64,000 nucleotides of DNA, taken from positions 1 to 64,000 of the forward strand of contig CAIULL010000099.1 of assembly GCA_903899985.1 (NCBI GenBank). The letters are read 5' to 3'. Under the pieces are notes generated by a model. The model ran no database searches and had not been told where the DNA came from. It saw only the letters and a program-made list of their open reading frames with translations. Source of the stretch: an uncultured Schlesneria sp. (GTDB lineage: Bacteria; Planctomycetota; Planctomycetia; Planctomycetales; Planctomycetaceae). A program made the translations under genes and the position numbers. This document shows positions 47,734 to 57,627 of the stretch, one piece after another (position 1 is the stretch's first letter; each line of letters begins with the position of its first letter).

Positions 47734-48667
47734 TCACTACGCCACACGATTGCACGCCGCAATCAAAGCCAAACAAACACCGGTTCTGGTCGGTCTCGAT
47801 CCCAGACTGGATCAACTTCCTCCGGATGTCTTGCGACACGCCAGAGATGAACACGATGACCCCGTCGCGCAGGCGGCTGCGGCGTTTGAAGAGTTCTGTG
47901 TCCGCCTGATCGATGTCGTCGCGCCGCTGGTTCCCGCCGTCAAACCACAGTCCGCGTTTTTTGAGGAGTGGGGACCGGATGGCTGCCTGGCGCTCTCTCG
48001 TGTGATCCGCTATGCACGATCGAAAGGCTTGATCGTCATCTGCGATGCGAAACGAGGCGATATCGGCACCACGGCAGAAGCCTATGCCAGAGGTTATCTC
48101 GCCGGAGCCGATCCGAAGGCCGCCTTGTGGCAATCTGACGCCCTGACCGTCAATCCCTATCTCGGGCGAGATACGCTTGAGCCATTCGTCAAGATTGCAA
48201 AAGAACGTGGGGCGGGGATCTATGTGCTGGTCAAAACCAGCAATCCCGGCTCCGCCTCGTTCCAGGATCAAAACGCCGGTGGAACGACGATTTACCAACA
48301 TGTTGCGCGTGTCGTGGAAGAGCTGGCTCTGGAAACCGCCGAAGATGGTTTTGGTTGTGTTGGAGCGGTGGTCGGGGCCACCTACCCACGTGAACTGGTC
48401 GAACTACGGGCCTCCATGCCGCATGTTCCGTTGTTGATTCCGGGTTACGGCAGCCAGGGAGGAGCGGCTGCAGACGTCGCCCCGGCGTTTCAGGAATCGG
48501 GATTGGGAGCCGTCGTCAACAACTCGCGAGGGATCAACTTTGCTTACAAGCTGGAACCGTATGCGGAAGAATTTGGCCCGAGAAAATGGGAAGCGGCAGC
48601 CGAGGCCGCGACAAAACGGATGATTGCCGATCTGGCGGCAAATACGACGGCTGGAAAACTTTTATAG
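47726..48667 (+). CDS. pyrF: Orotidine-5'-phosphate decarboxylase (long form)
   Basis: A 313-residue enzyme that makes UMP in pyrimidine synthesis. It belongs to the longer group also found in actinobacteria and myxobacteria. Catalytic Lys/Asp array in [18 protein letters not shown]; other parts [25 protein letters not shown] and [12 protein letters not shown]. Purine and pyrimidine genes are thus together here. Confidence 0.95.
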   Translation: MSNHYATRLHAAIKAKQTPVLVGLDPRLDQLPPDVLRHARDEHDDPVAQAAAAFEEFCVRLIDVVAPLVPAVKPQSAFFEEWGPDGCLALSRVIRYARSKGLIVICDAKRGDIGTTAEAYARGYLAGADPKAALWQSDALTVNPYLGRDTLEPFVKIAKERGAGIYVLVKTSNPGSASFQDQNAGGTTIYQHVARVVEELALETAEDGFGCVGAVVGATYPRELVELRASMPHVPLLIPGYGSQGGAAADVAPAFQESGLGAVVNNSRGINFAYKLEPYAEEFGPRKWEAAAEAATKRMIADLAANTTAGKLL

Positions 48668-48710
48668 TCCTCATTTCACGTGATATTGTTCATTCTCGAA
48701 AGGTTCGGTC

Positions 48711-50051
48711 ATGTCACAGGCTTCTCGTTCGAATCGTCGGTCTTTTCTGAAACAAGCGGCACTCGGTGCATTTGCCGCTCCCGTGTTTATCCGCGACTTG
48801 CGAGCCGCATCTCCGAATGACGTTGTCCGGCATGCCAGTTTTGGTGCATCGGGAATGGCCGGTGCCGACCTCTCAGAAATTGCCAGCCATCCGAAAGCCA
48901 AACTGATCGCCGTCGCAGATGTTGACCTGGGACGGGCCGAACAGCTGAAGAAAAAATTCCCGGATATTCGCGTCTACCAGGACTGGCGACAGTTGCTCGA
49001 TAAAGAGCACGCCAATCTCGATTCGGTCAATGTTTCCACACCAGATCACATGCATGCGTCACTCGCCATGGCATCAATGCAGCGTGGACTGAACGTCTAT
49101 GGCCAGAAGCCACTGACACATGATGTCTACGACTCACGACGACTGGCTGAGGTTGCGGCAGAAAAGAAACTGGTGACTCAGATGGGTATCCAGATTCATT
49201 CGCATCCCGCCTATCGGTCTGCCGTGCAACTGATACAAGGGGGTGCGATCGGCAAAGTGCAAAGCGTTCATTCGTGGAGCAGCAAGAAATGGGGCGATGA
49301 AACCGCGCGGCCTGATCGAACTGATCCTGTTCCCGCCAATTTTGATTGGGATCAATGGCTGGGCGTTTGCGAAGCTCGACCGTTTATCGGGAACGGCTAT
49401 TACCATCCCGGCAACTGGCGAAAGCGACTCGATTTCGGGACTGGAACGTTCGGTGACATGGGCTGTCATATCTTCGACCCGGTCTTCAAAGCTCTGGAAC
49501 TCACCGCTCCGCTGACTTTGAAGTCCACGGGCCCCGCACCAACCGCTCATAACTGGGCGAACAACGCTCTTGCGCACCTGACCTTTCCGCAGACGAACCA
49601 GACGATTGGTCCGGTGATTCCGATCACCTGGTACGACGGAGACCAGCGGCCAGCCCCTGAGATCATTTCCAAGCACCTGAAAAATCGACCGCTCCCCGAT
49701 CAAGGGTCTTTGTTTATCGGAGAAAAAGGGGCGATGTTATTGCCGCACGTCGATATGCCTGTATTGCTTCCAGAAGACCAGTTTAAGGATTATCCAAGAC
49801 CTAAACTGACTGACATCAATCACTGGCATCAGTTTGTCGATGCAGTACAAGGGAAGGGAACCACGTCGACTCACTTTGGATATTCCGGGCCTCTAACAGA
49901 GAGCGTGTTACTCGGCGGCGTCGCGACCTTCTTCCCGAACGAAACGCTCGAATGGAACGCCGCCAAGCTACAGTTCACAAACAAGCCAGAGGCCGCTCGG
50001 TTGATTCGCCGCCCAACTCGCAAAGGCTGGGAAGTCGCGGGATTGAGCTGA
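48711..50051 (+). CDS. Tat-exported Gfo/Idh/MocA family oxidoreductase
   Basis: A 446-residue NAD(P)-binding oxidoreductase. A twin-arginine signal is at the N-terminus (SNRRSFLKQAALGAFAAP). Rossmann fold (FGASGMAGADLSEI, IAVADVDLGRAEQLKKKFP) and the family EKP-type motif, here GQKPLTHD. Family members act on sugars or inositols; substrate unknown. Export of cofactor-bound protein by Tat is common for this group in planctomycetes. Monocistronic. Confidence 0.9.
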   Translation: MSQASRSNRRSFLKQAALGAFAAPVFIRDLRAASPNDVVRHASFGASGMAGADLSEIASHPKAKLIAVADVDLGRAEQLKKKFPDIRVYQDWRQLLDKEHANLDSVNVSTPDHMHASLAMASMQRGLNVYGQKPLTHDVYDSRRLAEVAAEKKLVTQMGIQIHSHPAYRSAVQLIQGGAIGKVQSVHSWSSKKWGDETARPDRTDPVPANFDWDQWLGVCEARPFIGNGYYHPGNWRKRLDFGTGTFGDMGCHIFDPVFKALELTAPLTLKSTGPAPTAHNWANNALAHLTFPQTNQTIGPVIPITWYDGDQRPAPEIISKHLKNRPLPDQGSLFIGEKGAMLLPHVDMPVLLPEDQFKDYPRPKLTDINHWHQFVDAVQGKGTTSTHFGYSGPLTESVLLGGVATFFPNETLEWNAAKLQFTNKPEAARLIRRPTRKGWEVAGLS

Positions 50052-50475
50052 TTTTAAACCGATATGAAATGGCTTCGGCGACTTCTATTCAAAGTCTTCT
50101 CTTCCATCCTGCCAACCTCACATCGCCGCGAAAATTGGTGTGAGAGTTCGCATGAGTTCGCGCGACTTCGACCATTTTTCATAATTCATTGGCTTCTGGC
50201 GACCGTTCCCCATTTTTCCATCATTAATGAGTTCACCCGATTTCGCGTGAATTCACCAGAGTTCGATTTAGTTGAAATCCCATCTCTCTATCAACTCAGG
50301 CGAGCCGCGTCAGCCCACGGCATGCCTGGACTGTTTTTATATATGTTTCGTGGTTAAAACTCTTCTCGTGATAAGGTTGCGGGCGAAGCCCTCGTCAGGC
50401 GATTCGTCAGATTCGTGGTCAAAACTCTTTTGCGTTTATCTGTCTGTTTCAGTGAGCATCTGTGGCGATGTCTCT
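50052..50475. other. Intergenic region, convergent genes
   Basis: 424 bases with no gene. A 14-base segment, CGTGGTTAAAACTC at about 50350 and CGTGGTCAAAACTC at about 50413, is repeated with one change. Several GAGTTCGCG/GAATTCACC-like words recur at 50140-50270 but do not form a clear repeat. Confidence 0.45.
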
Positions 50476-51729
50476 TTACTTGCCCTGGTCCGATCTTGAG
50501 GGATCGAAGTTGAAATCTTCCATCGGCACAAAACCCAATTTGTCGTCGTAGGCATAAGATTTTTTCGTGGTCTCGTCATATTTCCGATCAGCGTATTTCA
50601 GACCGAGCGTGACCAGTTCGAATTCGGCTGCCGCGATCGGCTGGTTGAGAGACTCCGTTTCGATCTTGAGTGTTCGAGAGTGTGCAAATGTGCTCCTGGA
50701 CTCGACTTGGTCAGAGATTTGACTGGTCTGCAACTCACACGGTACGAACTTCTCGTCAATTTCCGTGTATTTGATTGTGCGCCAGATATTCGGGTCCCCT
50801 TTCAGCGTTTGCGTGTACCGAGTGACGTTGTAGCCGACCTTTCCATCGAACTGATAAATCGAACTCAATAGCGTTAGCCCAGGTTTTCCGTAAACGAGTG
50901 TCACGACGGGAGGTTCTTCCGCAGTTGTGTAAAGCCGAGCATATTGTTTGCTGAGTGTCGTGTCTCTTTCTGATCCCTCTCCGCGAAGATGAGCGGCTAT
51001 TTTTCCAGCGTAATTTGCAAAGAATTGCGACGAAGGGCTGTTGAATGAAACACTGCTATCAGACCCGAAGCATTCGAGCAGATTGATCAGCGAAGGAGTG
51101 ATCCCGTTGCGTGCGGTCGTGACAAAAGCGACACGTGCTTTTGGAAAGATTTTGTCCTCAAGTCCCGGTTTCGGGATACGTGTCAAAAAGCGATCGGGGC
51201 TGAATTCCACCACCTGCACGGTGTCGAAAACAGTGAATGTTTTCGGCGATGGGTAAATTCGGCGATGTCGATATCCAGAGACCGGGTCCCAGAAATACTC
51301 GAAATCGCTCGGCTGTTTCAGGACTCGGTATCGTTTGTTGGTCTGATCCAGAAGGAATTCTGCTGTTCCTTCTCTGAGGTACCAGTATCCCTCTTTGGCT
51401 TGAAGCGTCTCCCGAGCCTGGGCAATTTTCTCGTCCGGGAACTGAAATTCCTTAAACTGATCGCTTCCAGGGTTTTGGGTGGACGTTGGATTGTCCTTGG
51501 TGGAGTAGTCGGAATCTCGGTATTCGCACTTTCCCTTCCATGTTTGGATGCCCTCCTGATTCCGCCTGATTTGTTTTGAGATGCGGTCAAGCGTGGAGGT
51601 CAACCGTTCCCCGGTCATTTCCTGCCCGTATTGATCGACGTCTTCCGCCATCACATGGCAAGAAAATCGTTCGTGTACGATGAATACCAACAGTGTCAGC
51701 AATAAGTTTCGAATCGGACGTGACTGCAT
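50476..51729 (-). CDS. Secreted hypothetical protein, LolA-like
   Basis: A 417-residue protein with an N-terminal hydrophobic signal (LLLTLLVFIVHERFSCHVMA). The body is mostly beta with long amphipathic strands and may be an outer-membrane lipoprotein carrier (LolA)-type sheet: GYWYLREGTAEFLLDQTNKRY, split by turns. Secreted proteins of this size and plan are common in planctomycetes, with no known role. The 1.9 kb upstream of it holds no certain gene. Confidence 0.6.
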   Translation of the reverse strand: MQSRPIRNLLLTLLVFIVHERFSCHVMAEDVDQYGQEMTGERLTSTLDRISKQIRRNQEGIQTWKGKCEYRDSDYSTKDNPTSTQNPGSDQFKEFQFPDEKIAQARETLQAKEGYWYLREGTAEFLLDQTNKRYRVLKQPSDFEYFWDPVSGYRHRRIYPSPKTFTVFDTVQVVEFSPDRFLTRIPKPGLEDKIFPKARVAFVTTARNGITPSLINLLECFGSDSSVSFNSPSSQFFANYAGKIAAHLRGEGSERDTTLSKQYARLYTTAEEPPVVTLVYGKPGLTLLSSIYQFDGKVGYNVTRYTQTLKGDPNIWRTIKYTEIDEKFVPCELQTSQISDQVESRSTFAHSRTLKIETESLNQPIAAAEFELVTLGLKYADRKYDETTKKSYAYDDKLGFVPMEDFNFDPSRSDQGK

Positions 51730-51994
51730 GGGTGCGTCTCAACGAGAAAAGGTGACATGATGATAGACGTTTTGAGTGACGACATACCAGGAATTTCCAA
51801 CCCGGCAAAGCCGGTTCATGCGAGTCTTGCGACTGGCTTAAAATAAGATCATCACTCGCGCGTTGACATCGAACGCGACGTAAGACGAAGAGGAGAGCGT
51901 TGGTCGGTCGCCCGTGCCGGACCAGCCGACGCGCGCACAATGGGCTCGCGTCCCATGAGACAATGTTGATCTAACAAACATTTTTTATTTTCTA
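51730..51994. other. Intergenic DNA before the AT-rich promoter
   Basis: No gene seen. A CCGG-caaag-CCGG type hairpin lies near 51799-51812. Base composition changes abruptly to AT-rich at 51970. Confidence 0.45.
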
Positions 51995-52024
51995 TTGACT
52001 TTTTTGTTGTATTTTTGTGATAAT
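51995..52024 (+). promoter_or_regulatory. Near-consensus sigma-70 promoter
   Basis: TTGACT at 51995-52000, an 18-base spacer, and GATAAT at 52019-52024 with an extended -10 TGT before it. It lies in a 60-base AT-rich island, the clearest promoter in the window. Transcription would run rightward, starting near 52031, into a structured leader, a 44-codon frame and the tandem-repeat array. Confidence 0.75.
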
Positions 52025-52292
52025 ATTAGTGCTGAGGTGTTTGGCAAGAGCGTTGGCCCCGTAAAGAGTGAATTTGCCGGAATACGCCGCTTTGCTCGCG
52101 TGCGTTTTTAACGTCCCAACAGAGGCCGCGGGTGATCCGTGGGGGTTCGTTGCTTGTCGGTCATCTGCGACGGCATTTTTTCGTGCTTTCGAACTTTCGT
52201 GTTTTCGTGATCCTCATTGTCTACCAGTCGCAGGAATTGCAGACGAGATCAAATCACGAAACTTTGAAATCACGAAAAGGAGAGAGGCGAAC

Positions 52293-52427
52293 ATGCGAGA
52301 GATCTTGGGGCGTACACCAGTCTCCAAGGTTCTGGCGGAGCTTCGAATGCTCGGTTCACGTTGTGGGCTGTCAACCGGTATCAATTTGGTCAAATTGGCC
52401 AAGTTCAAGTATGCAAAAAGCCTATAA
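52293..52427 (+). CDS. Possible 44-residue leader protein before repeat array
   Basis: A short frame from the ATG at 52293, with AAGGAGAG ideally placed nine to ten bases upstream. It reads MREILGRTPVSKVLAELRML and ends in the first, partial repeat at KFKYAKSL. It is basic and helix-like. The good ribosome-binding site and upstream promoter argue it may be translated; no family is known. Confidence 0.4.
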   Translation: MREILGRTPVSKVLAELRMLGSRCGLSTGINLVKLAKFKYAKSL

Positions 52428-53512
52428 AACACGGAACTTGGCCAACTCCGCCAACCTGGTCAACTTTTTTCGATGTCCTCATGCGAGTTCAACAACTTGT
52501 TCCACGCTGAGACGACACAAGAGGATCGAAGTCGGTCAACTTTGCCAACCTGGTCAAATTCAAAAACCCGAACAAAAGCCTGCAAAACAGGGAACTCCGC
52601 CAACTTGGTCAACTTTTTTTTGATGTTCTCGTGCAAGTTCAACGACGTGTACCACGCGGAGATCCGGCGAGAGGATCGAAGTTGGTCAACTTCGCCAACC
52701 TGGTCAAATTCAAAAACCCGCACAAAAGCCTACAAAACAGGGAACTGCGCCAACTTGGTCAACTTTTTTTCGATGTTCTCGTGCGAGTTCAACGACGTGT
52801 ACCACGCGGAGATCCCGCGAGAGGATCGAAGTTGGTCAACTTTGCCAACCTGGTCAAATTCAAAAACTCGCACAAAAGCCTGCAAAACACGGAACTCCGC
52901 CAACTTGATCAACTTTTTTCGATGTTCTCGCGCGAGTTCAACGACTTGTTCCACGCGGAGATCCCGCGAGAGGATCGAAGTTGGTTAACTTTGCCAACGT
53001 TGTCAAATTCAAAAACCCGCACAAAAGCCTGCAAAACAGGGAACTCTGCCAACTTGGTCAACTTCTTTCGATGTTCTCGTGCAAGTTCAACGACGTGTAC
53101 CACGCGGAGATCCCGCGAGAGGATTGAAGTTGGTCAACTTCGCTAACCTGGTCAAATTCAAAAACTCGTACAAAAGCCTGCAAAACACGGAACTCCGCCA
53201 ACTTGATCAACTTTTTTTCGATGTTCTCGTGCGATTTCAACGACGTGTACCACGCGGAGATCCGGCGAGAGGATCGAAGTTGGTCAACTTCGCCAACCTG
53301 GTCAAATTCAAAAACTCGCACAAAAGCCCATAAAACAGGGAACTCCGCCAACTTGGTCAACTTTTTTTGATGTTCTCGTGCAAGTTCAACGACTTGTTCC
53401 ACGCTGCGATCCCACAAGAGGATTGAAGCTGGTCAACTTTGCCAACGTGGTCAAATTCAAAAACATGAACAAAAGCCTATAAAACATGGAACTCCGCCAA
53501 CTCTGCCAACTT
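52376..53512 (+). repeat. Tandem array, about 7.6 copies of a 149-150 bp unit
   Basis: Anchoring on GATCGA/GATTGA, copies begin at 52525, 52674, 52824, 52973, 53122, 53272 and 53421, with partial copies at both ends. The unit length differs by one base because a T-tract varies. Each unit holds a self-complementary AAGTTGGTCAACTT, three TGGTCAA words on one strand and a T6-T8 run. Frames stay open on both strands through the array, but since 149 is not a multiple of three the frame shifts from copy to copy; a normal repeat protein is unlikely. Inner copies are more alike than the two edge copies, as in arrays kept uniform by recombination. Confidence 0.9.
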
Positions 53513-53658
53513 GATCATCTTGATATCTGGATTTCAATGAGCCGTCGTGTTTGAGGTTTCGGTGGGCGTTCGAAATGGCGAAGAGTTTGAATTCGTTTCC
53601 AAGACCACTATGATTCAGATACGAATGATTTCGTCCCACCGCTACAGAAAGTCCTGCC

Positions 53659-54753
53659 GTGAGCCAACTTGCCGAACTCGCCGCCAAAGCCAAATCACAA
53701 CTTGATGCCCACACCTATGAAAACGTGCAGTGGCATTTCCATGAATCGACCGGAAGCCCGTTCTGGCTCGAAAAAGCCAAAACATACAAGTTTGACCCGC
53801 TGAAGGAGGTCAAATGCTTCGATGATCTGAAGAAGTTCCCTCATTTCGAAGACGAATGGCTGCGAGGGGGCCCGATCAGTCGTTGGATTCCAAAAGGCCT
53901 TGCAGGCAAGCCAGCGTACGTGTTTGAGACGGGTGGTACGACGGGCATTCCCAAAAGCCGCATGGTGATTGAAGATCACTGGATCGACTACGAGAATTTC
54001 AGTGACACTCTGCCCGACGAATATTTTCCTCGAGGTGCCAACTGGCTGATGCTGGGACCTTCGGGCCCTCGCCGATTGCGTCTGGCTGTCGAGCATCTGG
54101 CTCAGTACCGCGGCGGAATCTGTTTCTGCGTCGATCTTGATCCTCGCTGGGTGGTTAAACTGCTGAAGAAGGGGAAGATTCAAGAGGCTGAAGACTACAA
54201 AGCACATGTGATTGACCAGGCTGTCACGATCCTGTCGGCCAACCACAACATTCAATGTGCGTTCATGACGCCGAAGTTATTGGAAGCCCTGGCCATGCGA
54301 TTGCTCGACGACGGAACGAGCATTGCCGAATCGGGGATCAAGGGGATCTTCGCCGGGGGAACCGAGTTCACTCCTCAATGGTATCGTACCTGTCGCGAAG
54401 AATTGCTTGGACCGGACGTGTATATCACTCCGACCTATGGCAATACCTTGATGGGGCTTGCCTGCGGAAAGCCTTTTGATCCTGCGGACAACTACAAGAT
54501 CACATACTACGCTCCACAGCCGCGGGCGGTGATCGAAACGGTTGAGTTTAAGGATTACAACCAAGTTGTTGGTTATGGACAGACCGGCCGCGTGAAGCTG
54601 TACACGATGACCAAAGAACTGTTCATCCCCGGTTTCATGGAACGGGATGAAGGTGAACGCGAAAAGCCTCATGAAAAATTCCCCTGGGACGGCATCAGCG
54701 GTACTCGACCATTCCATGAGTATGCAAAAACAACCACCGTTGGGGTTTATTGA
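53659..54753 (+). CDS. ANL-superfamily adenylate-forming enzyme, PaaK/LuxE-like
   Basis: A 364-residue enzyme with the ATP-binding loop FETGGTTGIPKSR (residues 89-101), IFAGGTEFTPQW, and ITPTYGNTLMGLACG as in phenylacetate-CoA ligases. It is about 60 residues shorter than PaaK and lacks an evident C-terminal lid Lys, more like LuxE. It would activate a carboxylic acid as adenylate. The aldehyde dehydrogenase 97 bases downstream is a likely partner. Confidence 0.78.
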   Translation: MSQLAELAAKAKSQLDAHTYENVQWHFHESTGSPFWLEKAKTYKFDPLKEVKCFDDLKKFPHFEDEWLRGGPISRWIPKGLAGKPAYVFETGGTTGIPKSRMVIEDHWIDYENFSDTLPDEYFPRGANWLMLGPSGPRRLRLAVEHLAQYRGGICFCVDLDPRWVVKLLKKGKIQEAEDYKAHVIDQAVTILSANHNIQCAFMTPKLLEALAMRLLDDGTSIAESGIKGIFAGGTEFTPQWYRTCREELLGPDVYITPTYGNTLMGLACGKPFDPADNYKITYYAPQPRAVIETVEFKDYNQVVGYGQTGRVKLYTMTKELFIPGFMERDEGEREKPHEKFPWDGISGTRPFHEYAKTTTVGVY

Positions 54754-54850
54754 TTATTTCAAAGGCAAGAACAGGTCCTGATGGTCTATAAGTCCTTCAG
54801 GAACTGTCATGTCGAATTTCGCGGGCGTTTACCCTACTTGAGAAACCACG

Positions 54851-56287
54851 ATGTTTGAAATTCCGATTCTTCGATTTGGCCAGACTTACGAGTCGATGGA
54901 AAAGCAGTCCGTTGTTCATTTTGACACGGGTGAACCGGTCGCTCAGTTGCATCAGGCGACCGGGGCCATGGTGAAGCTGGATCTCAAAAAGTCTCAGAAA
55001 GCTCGCGATGCTTTACGAGCCGTGCCAATTGCCAAGCTCATCGATATTTGCAAAGCAGCAGCGAGGATGTATCTGGAAGAGACTCTTCCCTGCGGCAATG
55101 GCTCTTTGACACCGGCGGAATTCTGCCGTCTGCAATCGGCAACCACAGGATTGCCGGAGAACATGTGTGCCGCCAACATGCGGAAGAACGCATTTGTGCT
55201 TGGTCATATGGACGAAGTACTGGATGCACTGACGCGCGGATTGCCATATGAGATCATGGAAAAGGGTTATGGAAAAGAATCTCGCGGGGTGATGGTTTCG
55301 TATCAGGCGACGACGCCTGTGTTCGGGATGGTTTTGCCAAACAACTCGCCCGGTGTGCACACTTTATGGCTTCCGGCAATTCCGATGCAGATTGGCTTGT
55401 GTATCAAGCCGGGGTCGCAGGAGTTCTGGACTCCCTACCGAATCACAGAAGCCTTTTTCAAGGCGGGTCTGCCGCGGGAAGCGATTTCGGTCTATCCTGG
55501 CGGACACGATGTTGGTGGGGCGGTGATGACCGATTGTCAGCGGGCGATGATTTTCGGCGGACAGACGACTGTCGATCAGCATGCGGGAAACCCCAAGATC
55601 TCGGTGCATGGTCCCGGTTTTTCGAAAGTGATTCTCGGCGACGACGTGGTTGATCGCTGGGAGGATTATCTCGACCTGATGGTCGACAGCGTGTTTGCGA
55701 ACAGCGGACGAAGCTGTATCAATGCCAGTGGGATCTGGGCATCGAGACACACTCGCGAAATCGCGGACGCAATTGCTCAGCGGCTGGGTCCCGTTGTGCC
55801 ATTGCCGCCAAACGACCCGAAGTCGGCACTGGCGGCCTTTACAACACCGGGTGCGGCCGAAGCGATGAATGCTCAAATCGATGAAGGCTGTCAGGCAGAT
55901 GGAGTGACAGAGATGACGGCGAAGTACCGTAATGGTCCTCGTCTGGAAAAACGAGAACGCTGCGACTATTTGCGTCCGACGGTCATTCACTGCACGGGTC
56001 CTGACGTGCCACTGGCCAATACCGAATACATGTTCCCGTTCGTGTCTGTCGTTGAGTGTCCGCAGAACAAGATGATTGCTCAGATTAAGCAGACGCTGGT
56101 CGGCACAGCCTTGACCGATGATGCGAAATTCAAGCAACAACTGCTCGACGCAACGAATATTGATCGATTGAATATCGGGCCGGTGAAGACGGTTCAGCTG
56201 AACTGGCTGCAGCCGCATGAAGGGAACATTGTCGACTTCCTGTTCCGAAACCGTGCGTTCCAGGATACGCCACCGGCGGCTCACTAA
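54851..56287 (+). CDS. Aldehyde dehydrogenase family, probable acyl reductase
   Basis: A 478-residue NAD(P)-dependent enzyme. Catalytic Cys289 in NSGRSCINASG; cofactor region PVFGMVLPNNSPGVH and an IKPGSQEFW segment. Next to an acid-activating enzyme, it more likely reduces an activated acid to an aldehyde (LuxC-like direction) than oxidises an aldehyde. The product is unknown. Followed after 41 bases by the PQQ propeller. Confidence 0.82.
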   Translation: MFEIPILRFGQTYESMEKQSVVHFDTGEPVAQLHQATGAMVKLDLKKSQKARDALRAVPIAKLIDICKAAARMYLEETLPCGNGSLTPAEFCRLQSATTGLPENMCAANMRKNAFVLGHMDEVLDALTRGLPYEIMEKGYGKESRGVMVSYQATTPVFGMVLPNNSPGVHTLWLPAIPMQIGLCIKPGSQEFWTPYRITEAFFKAGLPREAISVYPGGHDVGGAVMTDCQRAMIFGGQTTVDQHAGNPKISVHGPGFSKVILGDDVVDRWEDYLDLMVDSVFANSGRSCINASGIWASRHTREIADAIAQRLGPVVPLPPNDPKSALAAFTTPGAAEAMNAQIDEGCQADGVTEMTAKYRNGPRLEKRERCDYLRPTVIHCTGPDVPLANTEYMFPFVSVVECPQNKMIAQIKQTLVGTALTDDAKFKQQLLDATNIDRLNIGPVKTVQLNWLQPHEGNIVDFLFRNRAFQDTPPAAH

Positions 56288-56328
56288 TCGATTCATTCAG
56301 AGAGTCTGTTCTGGTGGAGATTTCCCGT

Positions 56329-57627
56329 ATGAATTGGTTGTCGGGTCATTATTGTCTTATTTGTGCCTGCATTTGTGCGATGTTTGCAGGTTCGTCGGCG
56401 ACTGCTGATGAGAAAGGAATTGCCAGCTATCCTCGACTTTCCGCCGAACGTGACTGGCCTTGGTGGCGTGGCCCGAAAAGAAACGGCATCGCGGAAAATG
56501 TCCCGGTTCCGACGACTTTCAGTGAGACGGACAACGTCGTCTGGAAGGTTCCCGTGCCGGGGCGAGGGCATTCATCTCCAACCGTCGTGGGGAATCAGAT
56601 TTTCCTCACAACGGCCGACAAAAAAGAGCAGATCCATTACGTGCTCGCGTTTGATCGTCAGACGGGGAAATTGAATTGGCAAAAGGGAGTCAATCAGGGG
56701 GGATTTCCAGAGAAAAATCACGCGAAAAACACTGAAGCAACGCCGACAGTCGCGAGTGACGGCGAACGATTGTTTGTGGCGTTCTATCATCATGACAAGG
56801 TTGTGGCACTCTCGCTCGATTTTGACGGAAAAGTGGTGTGGGAAAAAGAGGTTTGTCGGTTTCGACCTCGGACTTACGAGTATGGATACGCCCCTTCGCC
56901 AATCATTTATGGAAATTCGGTAATCGTCTCGGCGGAGTACGATGGGGACAGCTTCCTGACGGCATTAGATCGACAGACGGGCGAACGGATCTGGCAGGAA
57001 CCTCGACCGACGATGATCAGCTTTTCAACTCCGGTGATCGCCCACGTCGCCGGGAAGGACCAGATGCTGATGAGTGGTGCTCAAAAGGTCTGGTCATACG
57101 ACCCGGCAACGGGAAAGCCATTGTGGTCTACCGAGGGAACGACGTTCGCCACCTGCGGAACAATGGTTTGGGATGGTGACATCGTATTTGCCAGTGGCGG
57201 TTTTCCGAAGGCAGAAACGTTGGCAGTGAGAGCCGACGGCAGCGGTGAAGTCCTGTGGAGAAACGGGCAGAAGTGCTACGAGCAATCGATGCTCGCCTAT
57301 AACGGATACCTTTATGCACTTACCGGCAACGGAGTCATTTTCTGCTGGCGAGGATCAGATGGTAAAGAGATGTGGAAAGAGCGGCTGAAAGGGCCTGTCA
57401 GTGCCTCGCCGATCCTGGCCAATGGAAACATCTACTGGGCGAACGAATTGGGAACGATGTATGTCATTCGAGCGACTTCTGAACGATTCGAGATTATCGC
57501 CGAGAATCAGATCGGGACTGATTCCTTTCCGAGTCCCGCGATTTGCGGAGGCCAGATTTTTTTGCGAGTGGGTCAAGGCGCAGGGAGCGAACGTCAGGAG
57601 TGGCTGTTTTGTTTTGGAAAGCGATGA
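56329..57627 (+). CDS. Secreted PQQ-like beta-propeller protein
   Basis: About 432 residues. Signal peptide MNWLSGHYCLICACICAMFA. Propeller blades: DWPWWRGPKRNGIAENVP at the start, GKLNWQKGVNQGG, GKVVWEKEV, GERIWQEPRP, GKPLWSTEG, KEMWKERLKG. Same family as 17350-18564 with the same W-RG-NG opening. GTG at 56314 would add five residues; the ATG is better for the signal. Likely periplasmic, no catalytic motif seen. Confidence 0.82.
   Translation: MNWLSGHYCLICACICAMFAGSSATADEKGIASYPRLSAERDWPWWRGPKRNGIAENVPVPTTFSETDNVVWKVPVPGRGHSSPTVVGNQIFLTTADKKEQIHYVLAFDRQTGKLNWQKGVNQGGFPEKNHAKNTEATPTVASDGERLFVAFYHHDKVVALSLDFDGKVVWEKEVCRFRPRTYEYGYAPSPIIYGNSVIVSAEYDGDSFLTALDRQTGERIWQEPRPTMISFSTPVIAHVAGKDQMLMSGAQKVWSYDPATGKPLWSTEGTTFATCGTMVWDGDIVFASGGFPKAETLAVRADGSGEVLWRNGQKCYEQSMLAYNGYLYALTGNGVIFCWRGSDGKEMWKERLKGPVSASPILANGNIYWANELGTMYVIRATSERFEIIAENQIGTDSFPSPAICGGQIFLRVGQGAGSERQEWLFCFGKR

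Noticed and set aside
52473-53417. Overlapping open frames on both strands through the tandem array, some reading like 50-residue repeat proteins
   Set aside because: The unit is mostly 149 bases, so any frame shifts at each copy; openness in many frames on both strands is a by-product of repetition.
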